From a bacterium (GTDB lineage Bacteria > Bacteroidota > Ignavibacteria > Ignavibacteriales > Ignavibacteriaceae), in contig JADJWC010000002.1 in assembly GCA_016716565.1 (NCBI GenBank), positions 496,001 to 560,000 of the forward strand: 64,000 bases of DNA, written 5' to 3'. The notes beneath the pieces are model-generated. The model had not been told where the DNA came from. It saw only the letters and a list, made by a program, of their open reading frames with translations, and did not search any database. Positions 36,621-45,881 of this stretch are shown here, in pieces. The stretch's first letter is position 1, and each line of letters begins with the position of its first letter. Position numbers and translations under genes: made by a program.

Positions 36621-37490
36621 TTAGTTCATTCCCTTAAATATTCTGTCGGCTCTTATTGCCGAAAGAAAGCCAAGCGGTCCGGGTGCAATTTTGTCAGAAT
36701 TATAGGACCAGTAAACAAACATAGCTTTCCCGATAATCATATTGCCTGTAATAAATCCGAAATTGCGGCTATCCATACTCTCTTCAAAATTGTCACCGAT
36801 CACAAAATAATGATCTTGCTTGAGAACATATTCAAAAATTGCTCTGCCATCAAGAGTTACTAATGTGCCCTCAGATAATAATGACCGTTCGCCATGATCC
36901 ATCACAATAACAGACTGCCATCTTTCAAAACTTTCAGGGGAAATATTTATTGTGTCATCCTTTGCCGGAATTATTATCGGGCCATAGCTTAACCTGTTCC
37001 ATTTAGCACCTGGCGGATAAATTGTCTCTTCCCTGACGAAACTTTCTTCATCAAGAAATTGAGGTTTTTTAAATGATGAAGGTAGAGTTATCTGCTTTCC
37101 ATTAACAAATACATTTCCTTCCGTTATTCTTAATGTATCGTGCGGACCCGCAACGACCCGTTTTATGTATTTTGTTCCCTCTTTTTTAGAGTCACTTTCA
37201 AATCCCTCCGGGAACTGAAATATTACGACATCATTTATTTCAGGTTTTCCTATTTCAAAAAGATTGGCATAAGGAATTGGCAGATTAGCAAAAGGAATTT
37301 CTTTCGGAGTTGAAATATTGTATGCAAATTTATTTGCAAGTATAAAATCTCCCGGTTGAAGTGTGTTTTCCATTGATGAGCTTGGAATCCGGAATGCATC
37401 AATTGCAAATGCTTTAACGATTATTGCAATCAGAATTACCCAGAAAAGCACCTTAAAAATTTTGCCGAGCTTAGATGAAAAATTCCCCAT
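36621..37490 (-). CDS. lepB: signal peptidase I
   Basis: 289 residues. Removes signal peptides from Sec-exported proteins at the inner membrane. One N-terminal membrane segment (VLFWVILIAIIVKAF) is followed by the catalytic Ser region RIPSSSMENTLQPGD, the general-base Lys in TKYIKRVVAGPHD, and GDNFEESMDSRNFG. The gene starts 4 bases after lepA, the classic lepA-lepB pair, and is followed by the subtilisin. Confidence 0.95.
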   Translation of the reverse strand: MGNFSSKLGKIFKVLFWVILIAIIVKAFAIDAFRIPSSSMENTLQPGDFILANKFAYNISTPKEIPFANLPIPYANLFEIGKPEINDVVIFQFPEGFESDSKKEGTKYIKRVVAGPHDTLRITEGNVFVNGKQITLPSSFKKPQFLDEESFVREETIYPPGAKWNRLSYGPIIIPAKDDTINISPESFERWQSVIVMDHGERSLLSEGTLVTLDGRAIFEYVLKQDHYFVIGDNFEESMDSRNFGFITGNMIIGKAMFVYWSYNSDKIAPGPLGFLSAIRADRIFKGMN

Positions 37491-37494
37491 TGAA

Positions 37495-39288
37495 TTACTC
37501 CTCTATTTGAAGTACTGCTAAAAATGCTTCCTGCGGGATTTCAACATTTCCCACTTGCTTCATTCTTTTTTTGCCTTCTTTTTGTTTCTCAAGAAGTTTT
37601 CTTTTTCTTGTTATATCTCCGCCGTAACATTTTGCCAGAACATTTTTCCGTAATGCTTTTACGACTGACTTTGAAATTACTTTTGAACCGATCGCTGCCT
37701 GAATTGAAACTTCGAACATTTGTCGCGGAATTAAGTCCTTTAATTTGGTACAGACTTTTCTTCCCCAATCATAAGCTTTATCACGATGAACAATCATTGA
37801 AAGTGCATCAACCGGATCACCATTTAATAATATATCAAGTTTGACCAAATCAGATTCAACATAGCCAATATATTCATAATCAAATGAAGCATATCCGCGA
37901 GTAGTTGATTTCAGTTTATCGTAAAAATCGAAAATTATTTCCGAAAGTGGAAATTCAAATTGCAGATCGGCTCTGGTCGGGTCAAGATAAGTAGTGTTTT
38001 TATAAGTGCCTCTTTTATCCATCGAAAGTTTCATGATGTTGCCAACATATTCGCTTGGAGTAACAATCTGCGCTTTGATATACGGTTCTTCGATTCGCTC
38101 AATATCACCTACCGGAGGCATTTCTGCTGGATTATCAACAACTATCTGCTCACCTTTTTTATTATAAACATAATACTCAACGTTTGGCAATGTTGTAATA
38201 ATTGTCTGATCGTATTCCCTGTGCAATCTTTCCTGAACTATTTCCATATGAAGCAATCCAAGGAACCCACATCTGAATCCAAAACCAAGTGCGGCAGAAG
38301 TTTCGGGTTGATAAACTAATGCTGAATCATTCAACCTGAATTTTTCGAGAGCATCACGCAAACCTTCGTAATCATCAGAATCTGTTGGATACAATCCGCT
38401 GTAAACCATCGGCTTGACTTCTTTATAGCCGGGGAGAGGTTTCTCAGCACCATTTTTAGCTTGTGTTACAGTATCGCCAACTTTCGTAAACCGGACATCT
38501 TTAATTCCGGCAATGAGGTAACCAACATTTCCTGCTGATAGTTCATCAACTTTAACTTTTCGTAATCCGAGTACGCCAATTTCTTCAGCATCCATGACTT
38601 TATCAGTTACAAAGAATTTTATTTTATCGTTTGTACGAATAGTCCCATTAAATACTCTTATGTACGCAACTGCACCGCGATATGAATCAAAAATCGAATC
38701 AAAAACTAAAGCTTGTAGTGCCGCGTCAGGATCTCCTTTCGGTGGTGGAATTCTCTTAACTATTTCTTCGAGAAGTTCATCAATACCAATATTTGCCTTA
38801 GCACTTACTTTCAGAATATCTTCTTCTTTACAGCCAATTAAATCAATGACTTGATGAGAAATTCTTTCAACTTCAGCACTTGGTAAATCAATTTTGTTTA
38901 GAACAGGAATTATTTCCAATCCTGCATCGAGAGCAAGATAAAGATTGCTGATTGTTTGTGCTTCGACTCCTTGTGCAGCATCTACAACAAGCAAAGCACC
39001 TTCGCAGGCAGCAAGTGAACGCGAAACTTCATAGCTGAAATCAACGTGACCGGGAGTATCAATTAAATTCAGGATGTACTTCTCACCATTTTTTGCAGTG
39101 TAATGCATCTGGATGGCGTGAGATTTTATGGTAATTCCTCTTTCTCTTTCCAGATCCATATCATCCAGAACCTGAGCTTTAGCTTCACGTTCTGTAACAG
39201 CACCGGTTTTCTCCAGAAGCCTGTCGGCAATAGTGGATTTACCGTGGTCAATATGCGCAATTATGCAAAAATTTCTAATCTGTTCCAT
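37495..39288 (-). CDS. lepA: elongation factor 4 (back-translocating GTPase)
   Basis: 597 residues, the usual length. G motifs: IAHIDHGKST (G1), GITIKSHA (G2), DTPGHVDF (G3), NKIDLPSA (G4). The C-terminal LepA-specific domain includes KVCTKLKDLIPRQMFEVSIQAAIG and GGDITRKRKLLEKQKEGKKRMK. It acts on ribosomes that stall or mistranslocate. It heads the lepA-lepB-subtilisin run. Confidence 0.98.
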   Translation of the reverse strand: MEQIRNFCIIAHIDHGKSTIADRLLEKTGAVTEREAKAQVLDDMDLERERGITIKSHAIQMHYTAKNGEKYILNLIDTPGHVDFSYEVSRSLAACEGALLVVDAAQGVEAQTISNLYLALDAGLEIIPVLNKIDLPSAEVERISHQVIDLIGCKEEDILKVSAKANIGIDELLEEIVKRIPPPKGDPDAALQALVFDSIFDSYRGAVAYIRVFNGTIRTNDKIKFFVTDKVMDAEEIGVLGLRKVKVDELSAGNVGYLIAGIKDVRFTKVGDTVTQAKNGAEKPLPGYKEVKPMVYSGLYPTDSDDYEGLRDALEKFRLNDSALVYQPETSAALGFGFRCGFLGLLHMEIVQERLHREYDQTIITTLPNVEYYVYNKKGEQIVVDNPAEMPPVGDIERIEEPYIKAQIVTPSEYVGNIMKLSMDKRGTYKNTTYLDPTRADLQFEFPLSEIIFDFYDKLKSTTRGYASFDYEYIGYVESDLVKLDILLNGDPVDALSMIVHRDKAYDWGRKVCTKLKDLIPRQMFEVSIQAAIGSKVISKSVVKALRKNVLAKCYGGDITRKRKLLEKQKEGKKRMKQVGNVEIPQEAFLAVLQIEE

Positions 39289-39404
39289 TGATTAAATTTA
39301 ATTAACAAGTAAATATAAGGAGAGGTGTGTTCTTGTTAAAGGTACGGACAAAGCAAAAATGGTGAATGAACTGCAGAATTATTGTTTAGAACAAAGCCAA
39401 TCTA

Positions 39405-40364
39405 TTAAACCAGCAGAGATTTGAATTCATCCATCTTCATTATCGTATCAATTATTATCCCTTCTCTCAAAGCATTTTCGGAGACTGTCATTTCTTTAAG
39501 TTCAAATGTTTTGAATACTTCACTCAGAATTAATAGACCGGCAGGTATAATGTCAGCTCTTTTTATTTCCATTCCTTCAATGAATAAACGATCAACAGGA
39601 GATTCACAGTTTAGAACTTCTTCAGTAAGCTTAAAAATTTCATCAGCAGTAAAAGTAAAACCATTCATTGTTTTTTTGAATTTACCGCTTCTTCTGAAAG
39701 AGATTATTGAAGCTGCTGCAACGATTGTTCCCGAACTTCCTATTGCAATTTCGAAGTCGTGGTTCGGATGAAGGTTTTCATTAGTATTAAATTTATCTTT
39801 TATATATTGTCTGCACATTTCAATTCCGGATTCAGAAAGATGAAAATCCGGGAAGAACATTTTACTGAGTCTGACAGCACCAACTTTAATACTCTCAGCA
39901 AACTCCGAGATACCATTTTCACCCAATAAGAATTCAGTGCTTCCGCCTCCGATATCAACAGAAAGAACACGTTTGTCATAAACATCCAGTGCATTCTGCA
40001 CCCCAAGATAGATCAGCTCGGCTTCGGTTTTCCCGTCAACTGCTTCTACATTTATTCCTGTTTCTTCGAAAACACGATCAATAAATTCACTTTTATTTTT
40101 TGCTTCGCGGATTGCACTTGTTGCTATTGCTCTCACATCAGCTTTATAGAACTGAGCTATCTTTGCAAAGTCTTTCAGCACATCAATTGCTTTTTCCATT
40201 TCTCCTTCCGAAATCCAGGTGAATTCTTTGCCTTTATGAGAACCTAGACGGATTACTTCCCTTTCACGGTCAATTATTTTGAATGAACCGTCGCTTTTAA
40301 CCTGAACAATTATCAGGTGAAAAGAGTTTGTGCCCATATCAACTGCTGCAATGCACTTGTTCAT
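39405..40364 (-). CDS. Ppx/GppA family phosphatase
   Basis: 319 residues, one ASKHA-fold domain. VDMGTNSFHLIIVQV is the phosphate-1 loop, ATSAIREAKN and DIGGGSTEFL are the conserved second and third blocks, and a Glu-rich SIKVGAVRLS follows. At this length it lacks the C-terminal HD-like domain of E. coli GppA, so it is the short type of exopolyphosphatase or pppGpp phosphatase. The start overlaps the glycosyltransferase stop by 4 bases, making it the last gene of the fol cluster. Confidence 0.9.
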   Translation of the reverse strand: MNKCIAAVDMGTNSFHLIIVQVKSDGSFKIIDREREVIRLGSHKGKEFTWISEGEMEKAIDVLKDFAKIAQFYKADVRAIATSAIREAKNKSEFIDRVFEETGINVEAVDGKTEAELIYLGVQNALDVYDKRVLSVDIGGGSTEFLLGENGISEFAESIKVGAVRLSKMFFPDFHLSESGIEMCRQYIKDKFNTNENLHPNHDFEIAIGSSGTIVAAASIISFRRSGKFKKTMNGFTFTADEIFKLTEEVLNCESPVDRLFIEGMEIKRADIIPAGLLILSEVFKTFELKEMTVSENALREGIIIDTIMKMDEFKSLLV

Positions 40365-41461
40365 TTTATTTTTCCCTTATCCCTAAAAATTATTTCACAC
40401 AAATGATAAACATCGTTAATAGAAACATCATCAATGAGTTCTGATTTACGAATAAAATATTTATTCACTCCAATAGGTGCCCAGTTAAACGGATTTGTTG
40501 GTCCAAAAATACTAATTTGGGGAGTATCAGTCGTACCCGCAACGTGCATAATTCCCGTATCGTTTGAAATGAAAAGATCGGACAATGAAATAAGTGCAGC
40601 AATTTGCGGAATAGGCTGATTGATAAATTTTCCAAATTTTATTTCACAGTGTTTTGTCAGATAATTTAACTCCTCCTTTTCAGCCCATCCTCCTGTTAGG
40701 TAAAAGTTCGCAGAATAGATTCTGTCCAGCCTTGCAACGAGTGCTGCATATTTATCCAGCGACCAGCGATTGTTCGGCTTGCCGGCGCCGACGTGTAATC
40801 CTATTAAAAGTTCTTTCTTTTTATCAGCAAACTCATCAATAAATTTTTTTGCTGCCGTTATATCATCACTATCGAAAGTAATTTCAGATTTGAAATTTTG
40901 TGTGTTAATCCCAAATGGTCGTACTATGTCAAGAATTCGTTCCGACACATTTGAATCAGGATGTTTGCGCCAGTCAAGATCGATTCTCCTGTCAAAAAAG
41001 AAAGAACTCCTGTTAAAATTTCCATCCAGAGATTTGACACCAACTCGAATTTTAGACTTTGTTAATCGTGCCAGAAGATCACTTGTAAATGATACTGACA
41101 CTGTTGCAGGAACTATTACAAGGTCATACTGCTCTCTTAGAAATTTAATCTTGCTCCATAAATAAACAGGATTAAATAATTTTCTTTTATCAAAGACGAA
41201 AATCCTGTCAACCAACTTGTTTTTTGATACAGCAGGATAATTGTCTGTGCTTACTACGAGTGATGTTTGAGAATCATGATAAGTTTCCTTCAATGCCCTT
41301 AATAAAGAAACACTCGCAAGCAGATCACCAAGCTGATTGTGCTGTCGAATAATAATAATTTTTTGGGGAGTGTTAATTTCCCTTGCAGGGTTTTCAGTAA
41401 CAGAGAAAAATATTTTGAAAAATGAATAGACTATTTTCGATAATAGATTATTCTTGGACAT
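40361..41461 (-). CDS. glycosyltransferase family 9 (heptosyltransferase-like)
   Basis: 366 residues. IIIRQHNQLGDLLASVSLLRAL is the family N-terminus (GDxL), LIGLHVGAGKPNNRWSLDKYA the middle block, and the donor-binding end has SLSDLFISNDTGIMHVAG and IFGPTNPFNWAPIG. Members add heptose or similar sugars to the LPS core, on the inner face of the membrane. It overlaps the 72-residue gene by one base and Ppx/GppA by four. Confidence 0.9.
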   Translation of the reverse strand: MSKNNLLSKIVYSFFKIFFSVTENPAREINTPQKIIIIRQHNQLGDLLASVSLLRALKETYHDSQTSLVVSTDNYPAVSKNKLVDRIFVFDKRKLFNPVYLWSKIKFLREQYDLVIVPATVSVSFTSDLLARLTKSKIRVGVKSLDGNFNRSSFFFDRRIDLDWRKHPDSNVSERILDIVRPFGINTQNFKSEITFDSDDITAAKKFIDEFADKKKELLIGLHVGAGKPNNRWSLDKYAALVARLDRIYSANFYLTGGWAEKEELNYLTKHCEIKFGKFINQPIPQIAALISLSDLFISNDTGIMHVAGTTDTPQISIFGPTNPFNWAPIGVNKYFIRKSELIDDVSINDVYHLCEIIFRDKGKIK

Positions 41462-41679
41462 TATTTCTTTGAAGAATCATTTTCATCTTCCGAGGATGTA
41501 ACATCTCGAAAGTCAGCTTCCTGGACATTTTTATACTTGTTCTTCAAGTTAGCAGCTCTTTCCTTTAAATCATCGATGTTCGGTTTGGAGCCGGATTTAT
41601 AGTTCGACAACAGCTTGAAAAATCTGAATGCAAAAAGTATGAGAAAAGCAACGGCAGCATATAATAAAATTCGAATCAT
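41461..41679 (-). CDS. small membrane protein, DUF4834-like
   Basis: 72 residues: one N-terminal transmembrane segment (RILLYAAVAFLILFAFRF) and a charged cytoplasmic tail with a KERAANLKNKYKNV helix and an acidic end. Bitopic proteins of this kind are common in Bacteroidota but unassigned; the family name is a guess from layout. It overlaps the deoxynucleoside kinase by 4 bases and the GT9 gene by 1, so it is translated as part of the cluster and is likely real. Confidence 0.7.
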   Translation of the reverse strand: MIRILLYAAVAFLILFAFRFFKLLSNYKSGSKPNIDDLKERAANLKNKYKNVQEADFRDVTSSEDENDSSKK

Positions 41680-42347
41680 AATATTCTTCTTGCTTCAGGA
41701 TTAAAATATTCGGTAAAACCTCTGTCTTCTCTGAATATCTGCTTGAATAACTCATCAAAATCGCTTTCATTATTTACAAAATCTATTTCGGATGAATTTA
41801 CAATCAGCAGCGGAGTTGAATTGTATCTGAAAAAATAATGGTTGTAAGCTTCTCCAAGTTCTTCAAGATAACTTCTTGTTATCGCTCGCTCCACCTTACG
41901 GTTTCTTTTCTTAATGTTATATATCAATCTGTCTGTATTTGATTGAAGAAAGATCACCAGGTCAGGTTTACGAAGTGATCTGGCCAGAAGCGGATAAATA
42001 CTTTCGTAAAGATTTAATTCATCTTTACTCAGATTCAGATAAGCGAATATCCTGTCCTTCTCAAAAATGTAATCGCATACAAGATGTTCCGAGAATAAAT
42101 CTTCCTGATTCAGTTCCTGCTGTTGCTTGAACCTGTTAATCAGAAAAAACATCTGCGTCTGGAAGGCAAACCTTTTCCGGTCAACATAAAATTTTTCGAG
42201 GAACGGATTGTGCTCAAATTGCTCAAAGATGAGCTTTGCGTTCAGTCTCTCGCCAATTTTTTTCGCAAGGCTCGTCTTACCAGCACCGATAACACCTTCG
42301 ATTGCGATATAGTGCAAATCGTTATTTGGATTTTGAATGTCGCTCAT
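41676..42347 (-). CDS. deoxynucleoside kinase
   Basis: 223 residues. GVIGAGKTSLAKKIGERL is the P-loop, followed by the Glu in IFEQFEHNPFLEKFY and the substrate-region FQTQMFFLINRFKQQ, with the lid Arg cluster KKRNRKVERAI. The pattern fits the dGK/dCK/dAK family that phosphorylates salvaged deoxynucleosides. The start overlaps the folK stop by 4 bases (ATGA). Confidence 0.9.
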   Translation of the reverse strand: MSDIQNPNNDLHYIAIEGVIGAGKTSLAKKIGERLNAKLIFEQFEHNPFLEKFYVDRKRFAFQTQMFFLINRFKQQQELNQEDLFSEHLVCDYIFEKDRIFAYLNLSKDELNLYESIYPLLARSLRKPDLVIFLQSNTDRLIYNIKKRNRKVERAITRSYLEELGEAYNHYFFRYNSTPLLIVNSSEIDFVNNESDFDELFKQIFREDRGFTEYFNPEARRIL

Positions 42348-42880
42348 TGTATCAGAACTTTATGAGGAATTTTTCTGAGGATATAAGTTTTATTTTCTTT
42401 TACTGAAGATTCCTTATAATCCGCCTTAAAAATACTAATTTCAGAGATTTTTTTATTCACTTCCGGATGGAAAAAATCAGGAGCAATTTCGCATAATGGC
42501 ACTAAAACAAAATCCCTGTTCATCAAATCTTTATGAGGAATTGTTATTTCATTGTCCGAAAATATTAAATCGTTATAAAACAAAATATCGAGATCAATTT
42601 CTCTTGGGCCCCATTTGACAGTTTCTTTTCTTCCAACTTTTTGTTCAACTGATTTTAATAAACTGAAAAGTTCCTTTACTTCAAGCTGTGTTTTGATTCT
42701 GAAAACCGCATTAAAAAATTCACCTTGAATTATATCGCCGTATGGAGCTGATTCATAAATTGATGAAACCTTTTCAACTTCACAATCAGGATTTGCATCA
42801 ATAAGTTCAATGGCATAATCAATTTTATTGATCTGAACTCCAACATTTGAACCAACACCTATATATGCGAAATTTTTAAT
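42344..42880 (-). CDS. folK: 2-amino-4-hydroxy-6-hydroxymethyldihydropteridine pyrophosphokinase, ATT start
   Basis: 178 residues. Transfers pyrophosphate from ATP to 6-hydroxymethyl-dihydropterin in folate synthesis. The frame is unbroken: FAYIGVGSNVG (family N-terminus), SSIYESAPYG, FFNAVFRI, KWGPREIDLDILFYND (metal- and pterin-binding core) and IPHKDLMNRDFVLVPL. The first standard start codon inside the frame is the TTG at 42583, inside the core motif and thus too late. An ATT at 42880 sits at the expected N-terminus and has GGAG six bases upstream. The gene follows folB with 13 bases between. Confidence 0.88.
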   Translation of the reverse strand: MKNFAYIGVGSNVGVQINKIDYAIELIDANPDCEVEKVSSIYESAPYGDIIQGEFFNAVFRIKTQLEVKELFSLLKSVEQKVGRKETVKWGPREIDLDILFYNDLIFSDNEITIPHKDLMNRDFVLVPLCEIAPDFFHPEVNKKISEISIFKADYKESSVKENKTYILRKIPHKVLIQ

Positions 42881-42886
42881 CGTTTT

Positions 42887-42890
42887 CTCC
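42887..42890 (-). promoter_or_regulatory. Shine-Dalgarno GGAG for the non-standard folK start
   Basis: GGAG on the minus strand, six bases before the ATT at 42878-42880. It lies just after the folB stop (42894-42896) and marks where folK translation starts. Confidence 0.65.
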
Positions 42891-42893
42891 GAA

Positions 42894-43271
42894 TCAGTTT
42901 TTAAATTCTTTTCTTTCTTTTATCACTTCGGCTTCGACACAATCTACAACGCCTCCAAGAGGAGGATTGTTTTTTCTTACACGGACTGCAACTTTAATAA
43001 TTCGTTCATACTTTTTTAATAACTCATCTGCAATTTCAACTGCGAGAGCTTCAATCAGATAATATTTTTGTCTGACTGCAAACTGATTTAAGAACGAATA
43101 AACCTGGTAGTAATCAACAGTTTTTTTTAAATCATCCCCTGCAGCTGCCTCGGAAAAATCTGTGTAGATATCAATATCCGCTTCAAACTTTCCGCCAACA
43201 TATTGCTCTTCATTGCTGACACCGTGATAACCGTAAAACGTTGCGTTCTTAATTCTGATAATATTGATCAT
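42894..43271 (-). CDS. folB: dihydroneopterin aldolase
   Basis: 125 residues. Converts dihydroneopterin to 6-hydroxymethyl-dihydropterin and glycolaldehyde, the step before folK. IRIKNATFYGYHGVSNEEQ is the family signature with the substrate-binding YGYHG, DLKKTVDYYQVYSFL holds the second conserved block, and NPPLGGVVDCVEAEV the C-terminal one. It heads the folB-folK-dNK-72aa-GT9-Ppx run. Confidence 0.95.
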   Translation of the reverse strand: MINIIRIKNATFYGYHGVSNEEQYVGGKFEADIDIYTDFSEAAAGDDLKKTVDYYQVYSFLNQFAVRQKYYLIEALAVEIADELLKKYERIIKVAVRVRKNNPPLGGVVDCVEAEVIKERKEFKN

Positions 43272-43346
43272 TTTATAAATTAAATTTTTTACAGTGTTAA
43301 AATTAAATAAATGTTCACAAAGATCGTCTGAAATTTTTAATAGAAT

Positions 43347-44270
43347 TTATGCTGATTCAGATTTGATTATTGACTCATTTCTTAATTTCAGAAGATTACC
43401 TAGGTTTGCACCGAAAACCCCGACAAGAACCAATGCAACACCAAGGAAATGTCTTGTCGACAGAACTTCTCCGTAAAGAAAGAAGCCAAGTATTAACGCA
43501 ACAACCGGAGTAATAAATGCTATTAACGATAGAATTATAACATTGATATGTTTTATCAACCAGTAAAAAGATGTGAACGTTACAACACTTCCAAAGATAG
43601 CGAGATAGAGAATCGATAAAACTGCGTGCTCATTAATTCTAATGGTTGAAAGATCTTCTGCAACGATTGCAATTGCGGTCATTGAAATTCCCGCAATCAC
43701 CATCGGAACAAAATTCATAGAAAGATGATGGAGATGATCTCCAAACTTCTTAATTGAAACTGCGATCCATGCCTGCATCGTCCCGCTTAGTACAACTGCA
43801 AACATTCCGATCAGGTAATCGGAGATATCACCTCTGAATGAATCTGAAAAAATAACTACGATTCCGCTAAAGCCTAAAATTGTCCTAAAAATTTTATAGA
43901 AACCAATGGATTCTTCTTTCATCCTTAAATAGGAAAAAATCACAACCCAGAACGGATAAACAGCAAACAAAACTGCAGCCATTCCAGAAGGAACAAATTG
44001 CTGTGCCCAATAAACTAGTCCAAACGGAATCACAAAAGAAAAAAATCCCATAAGAAGATATAATCGAATTGCAACTTTATCTGTTTGAAGAGTAACCCCT
44101 CTAAATCTCATCAAAGCAAAAATCAGAATTGAAGCAAGTATAAAGCGAACACCTGCTGAAAAAAATGGAGTGAGTGCCTCGAGTCCGAACTTTATAGCAA
44201 TCCAGGTTGAGCCCCAGATGAAACAAAGTAAAGCATATGCAAGAATAATTTTTACCGTTAATCTGCTCAA
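43347..44270 (-). CDS. EamA/DMT-superfamily transporter
   Basis: 307 residues with ten hydrophobic segments in two EamA repeats. CFIWGSTWIAIKFGLEALTPFFSAGVRF is the first-repeat opening, KHINVIILSLIAFITPVVALILG the second-repeat segment. Members export metabolites or amino acids; substrate not inferable. It starts one base after the pgeF stop. Confidence 0.9.
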   Translation of the reverse strand: MSRLTVKIILAYALLCFIWGSTWIAIKFGLEALTPFFSAGVRFILASILIFALMRFRGVTLQTDKVAIRLYLLMGFFSFVIPFGLVYWAQQFVPSGMAAVLFAVYPFWVVIFSYLRMKEESIGFYKIFRTILGFSGIVVIFSDSFRGDISDYLIGMFAVVLSGTMQAWIAVSIKKFGDHLHHLSMNFVPMVIAGISMTAIAIVAEDLSTIRINEHAVLSILYLAIFGSVVTFTSFYWLIKHINVIILSLIAFITPVVALILGFFLYGEVLSTRHFLGVALVLVGVFGANLGNLLKLRNESIIKSESA

Positions 44271-44271
44271 A

Positions 44272-45006
44272 TCATTCCTTTATTGCGATTATACCAAGTG
44301 CCCTGCCAGATTGAATTCCATCCCGTCTGTATGAATGCAGCAGTTTGGAATATTCATAACTGCACAATTTTGAAACCTGAATATTTATTTTTTTAACTCC
44401 CTCATTTACTAGCATATTGAAATTAACACCAGCAATATCCAGATAATGTTTATTTTCTCTTGTGAGAATGAATTGTTCATCAAACTTTTTCGCAACTTCT
44501 TCACCAACTTCATAATTTTTCTGCGAGATCGATGGCCCGATATAACAAATTAAATCAGAAGTGATGCAGGAAAATTCGACTGACAATCTTTTAATTGTTT
44601 TAGCAAGAATTTTCTTCTCTGTTCCCTTCCATCCTGAATGAACAGCGGCAATTACTTTTTTCAAAGGATCGTAAATAAAGATAGCAGGACAATCAGCGCT
44701 GCTGATTGCTAATCCAAGATTTTTGGATTTCGTGATCAGAGCATCACTTTCACCGCAGCTTCCGTAAGTATCAACAAAATTTATTTTATCTTCATGCACC
44801 TGCTTCTGGTAGCTGACCATCTCTTCATTCAAACCAAGCTCGTTAAAAAACATTTTTCTGTTTTGATCAACTTTTTCTTTATCATCTCCGACACTGAAAG
44901 ATAAGTTAAAATAATATGGTGCTTCCGAATCTTGTCCGTACCTGGTTGAAAATCCAAATATAATTTCCGGAAACTGATTAAAAACAGATGGTTTGATGAT
45001 GAGCAT
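44272..45006 (-). CDS. pgeF: multicopper-oxidase-like purine nucleoside phosphorylase (YfiH/YlmD)
   Basis: 244 residues. The metal ligands are the Cys in SADCPAIFIYD, the His in AAVHSGWKGTEKK and the upstream His in YQKQVHEDK. The C-terminal DLICYIGPSISQKNYEVG and LCSYEYSKLLHSYRRDG complete the family. The family was called laccase-like and is now shown to cleave adenosine or inosine, or to edit peptidoglycan precursors (PgeF) in some species. Confidence 0.88.
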   Translation of the reverse strand: MLIIKPSVFNQFPEIIFGFSTRYGQDSEAPYYFNLSFSVGDDKEKVDQNRKMFFNELGLNEEMVSYQKQVHEDKINFVDTYGSCGESDALITKSKNLGLAISSADCPAIFIYDPLKKVIAAVHSGWKGTEKKILAKTIKRLSVEFSCITSDLICYIGPSISQKNYEVGEEVAKKFDEQFILTRENKHYLDIAGVNFNMLVNEGVKKINIQVSKLCSYEYSKLLHSYRRDGIQSGRALGIIAIKE

Positions 45007-45101
45007 AATTATATATCAGATACTCAAGACTGATTGAGAGTATATCACTTTAGTAGTATATTAGCACGGTTATATTTAAAACATCAATTAAGGCAAATAT
45101 A

Positions 45102-45881
45102 TTGAAAATATTAGTAACTAATGATGATGGGATTTACTCGGCGGGGATTGCAGCATTAGCCGAAGCATTAAAAGAAATTGCCGAAGTAATTGTAGTTGCT
45201 CCAAGCGAGGAACAAAGTGCAGTCGGACATGGAATAACTATGAAATATCCGTTGAGAGTATTTAATTATCATAAGAACGGAAACTTTTTCGGTTATGCAG
45301 TTGAAGGAACTCCTGCTGATTGTGTGAAGATGGGAATACGAAATATTATGGGCGAATCTCCTGACCTTGTTATTTCAGGAATTAACCACGGCTCAAATAC
45401 AGCGATTAATATAATTTATTCTGGAACTGTATCTGCTGCACGGGAAGCCGCTATTATGGATGTGCCCGCAATAGCCATTTCAGTTACAAGTCACGAAGCA
45501 AAAGATTTCCGGTATGCAGGAAAAGTTGCTAAGTACCTCGCTCAAAAAATAGCTAAGTTTGATTTACCAAGAGGCACTTTGATTAACGTAAATGTTCCGA
45601 ATCTACCTGAAGAAGAAATCGCAGGCATTCTTGTTACAAAACAAAGTAAAGCAAAATGGGATGATATATACGAAAAGAGAACTGATCCTTTCGGTAAAGA
45701 TTATTACTGGCTTACTGGGAAACTTGTTGAAATTGAAAATGAAAATCATACTGACCAGAATGCAATCAAAAATAAATATGTCTCCGTCACTCCAATCCAT
45801 TTTGATCTTACCGACTACGATACTTACGAAAAAATGAAAAGCTGGAACATAGAAAAGAACTTCAATGAAAAAGCTGATTGA
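45102..45881 (+). CDS. surE: 5'/3'-nucleotidase SurE
   Basis: 259 residues. Dephosphorylates nucleoside 5'- and 3'-monophosphates. ILVTNDDGIYSAGIAAL holds the metal-binding Asp pair, SAVGHGITMKYPLRV and VISGINHGSNTAINIIYSGTVSAA are the conserved active-site loops. The start is TTG at 45102, with AAGG eight bases upstream, and gives the standard N-terminus. It overlaps the PhzF-like gene by 17 bases. Confidence 0.95.
   Translation: MKILVTNDDGIYSAGIAALAEALKEIAEVIVVAPSEEQSAVGHGITMKYPLRVFNYHKNGNFFGYAVEGTPADCVKMGIRNIMGESPDLVISGINHGSNTAINIIYSGTVSAAREAAIMDVPAIAISVTSHEAKDFRYAGKVAKYLAQKIAKFDLPRGTLINVNVPNLPEEEIAGILVTKQSKAKWDDIYEKRTDPFGKDYYWLTGKLVEIENENHTDQNAIKNKYVSVTPIHFDLTDYDTYEKMKSWNIEKNFNEKAD

Noticed and set aside
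42344..42583. Short frame starting TTG that covers only the folK C-terminus
   Set aside because: It begins inside the conserved core of FolK; the real gene extends to 42880.
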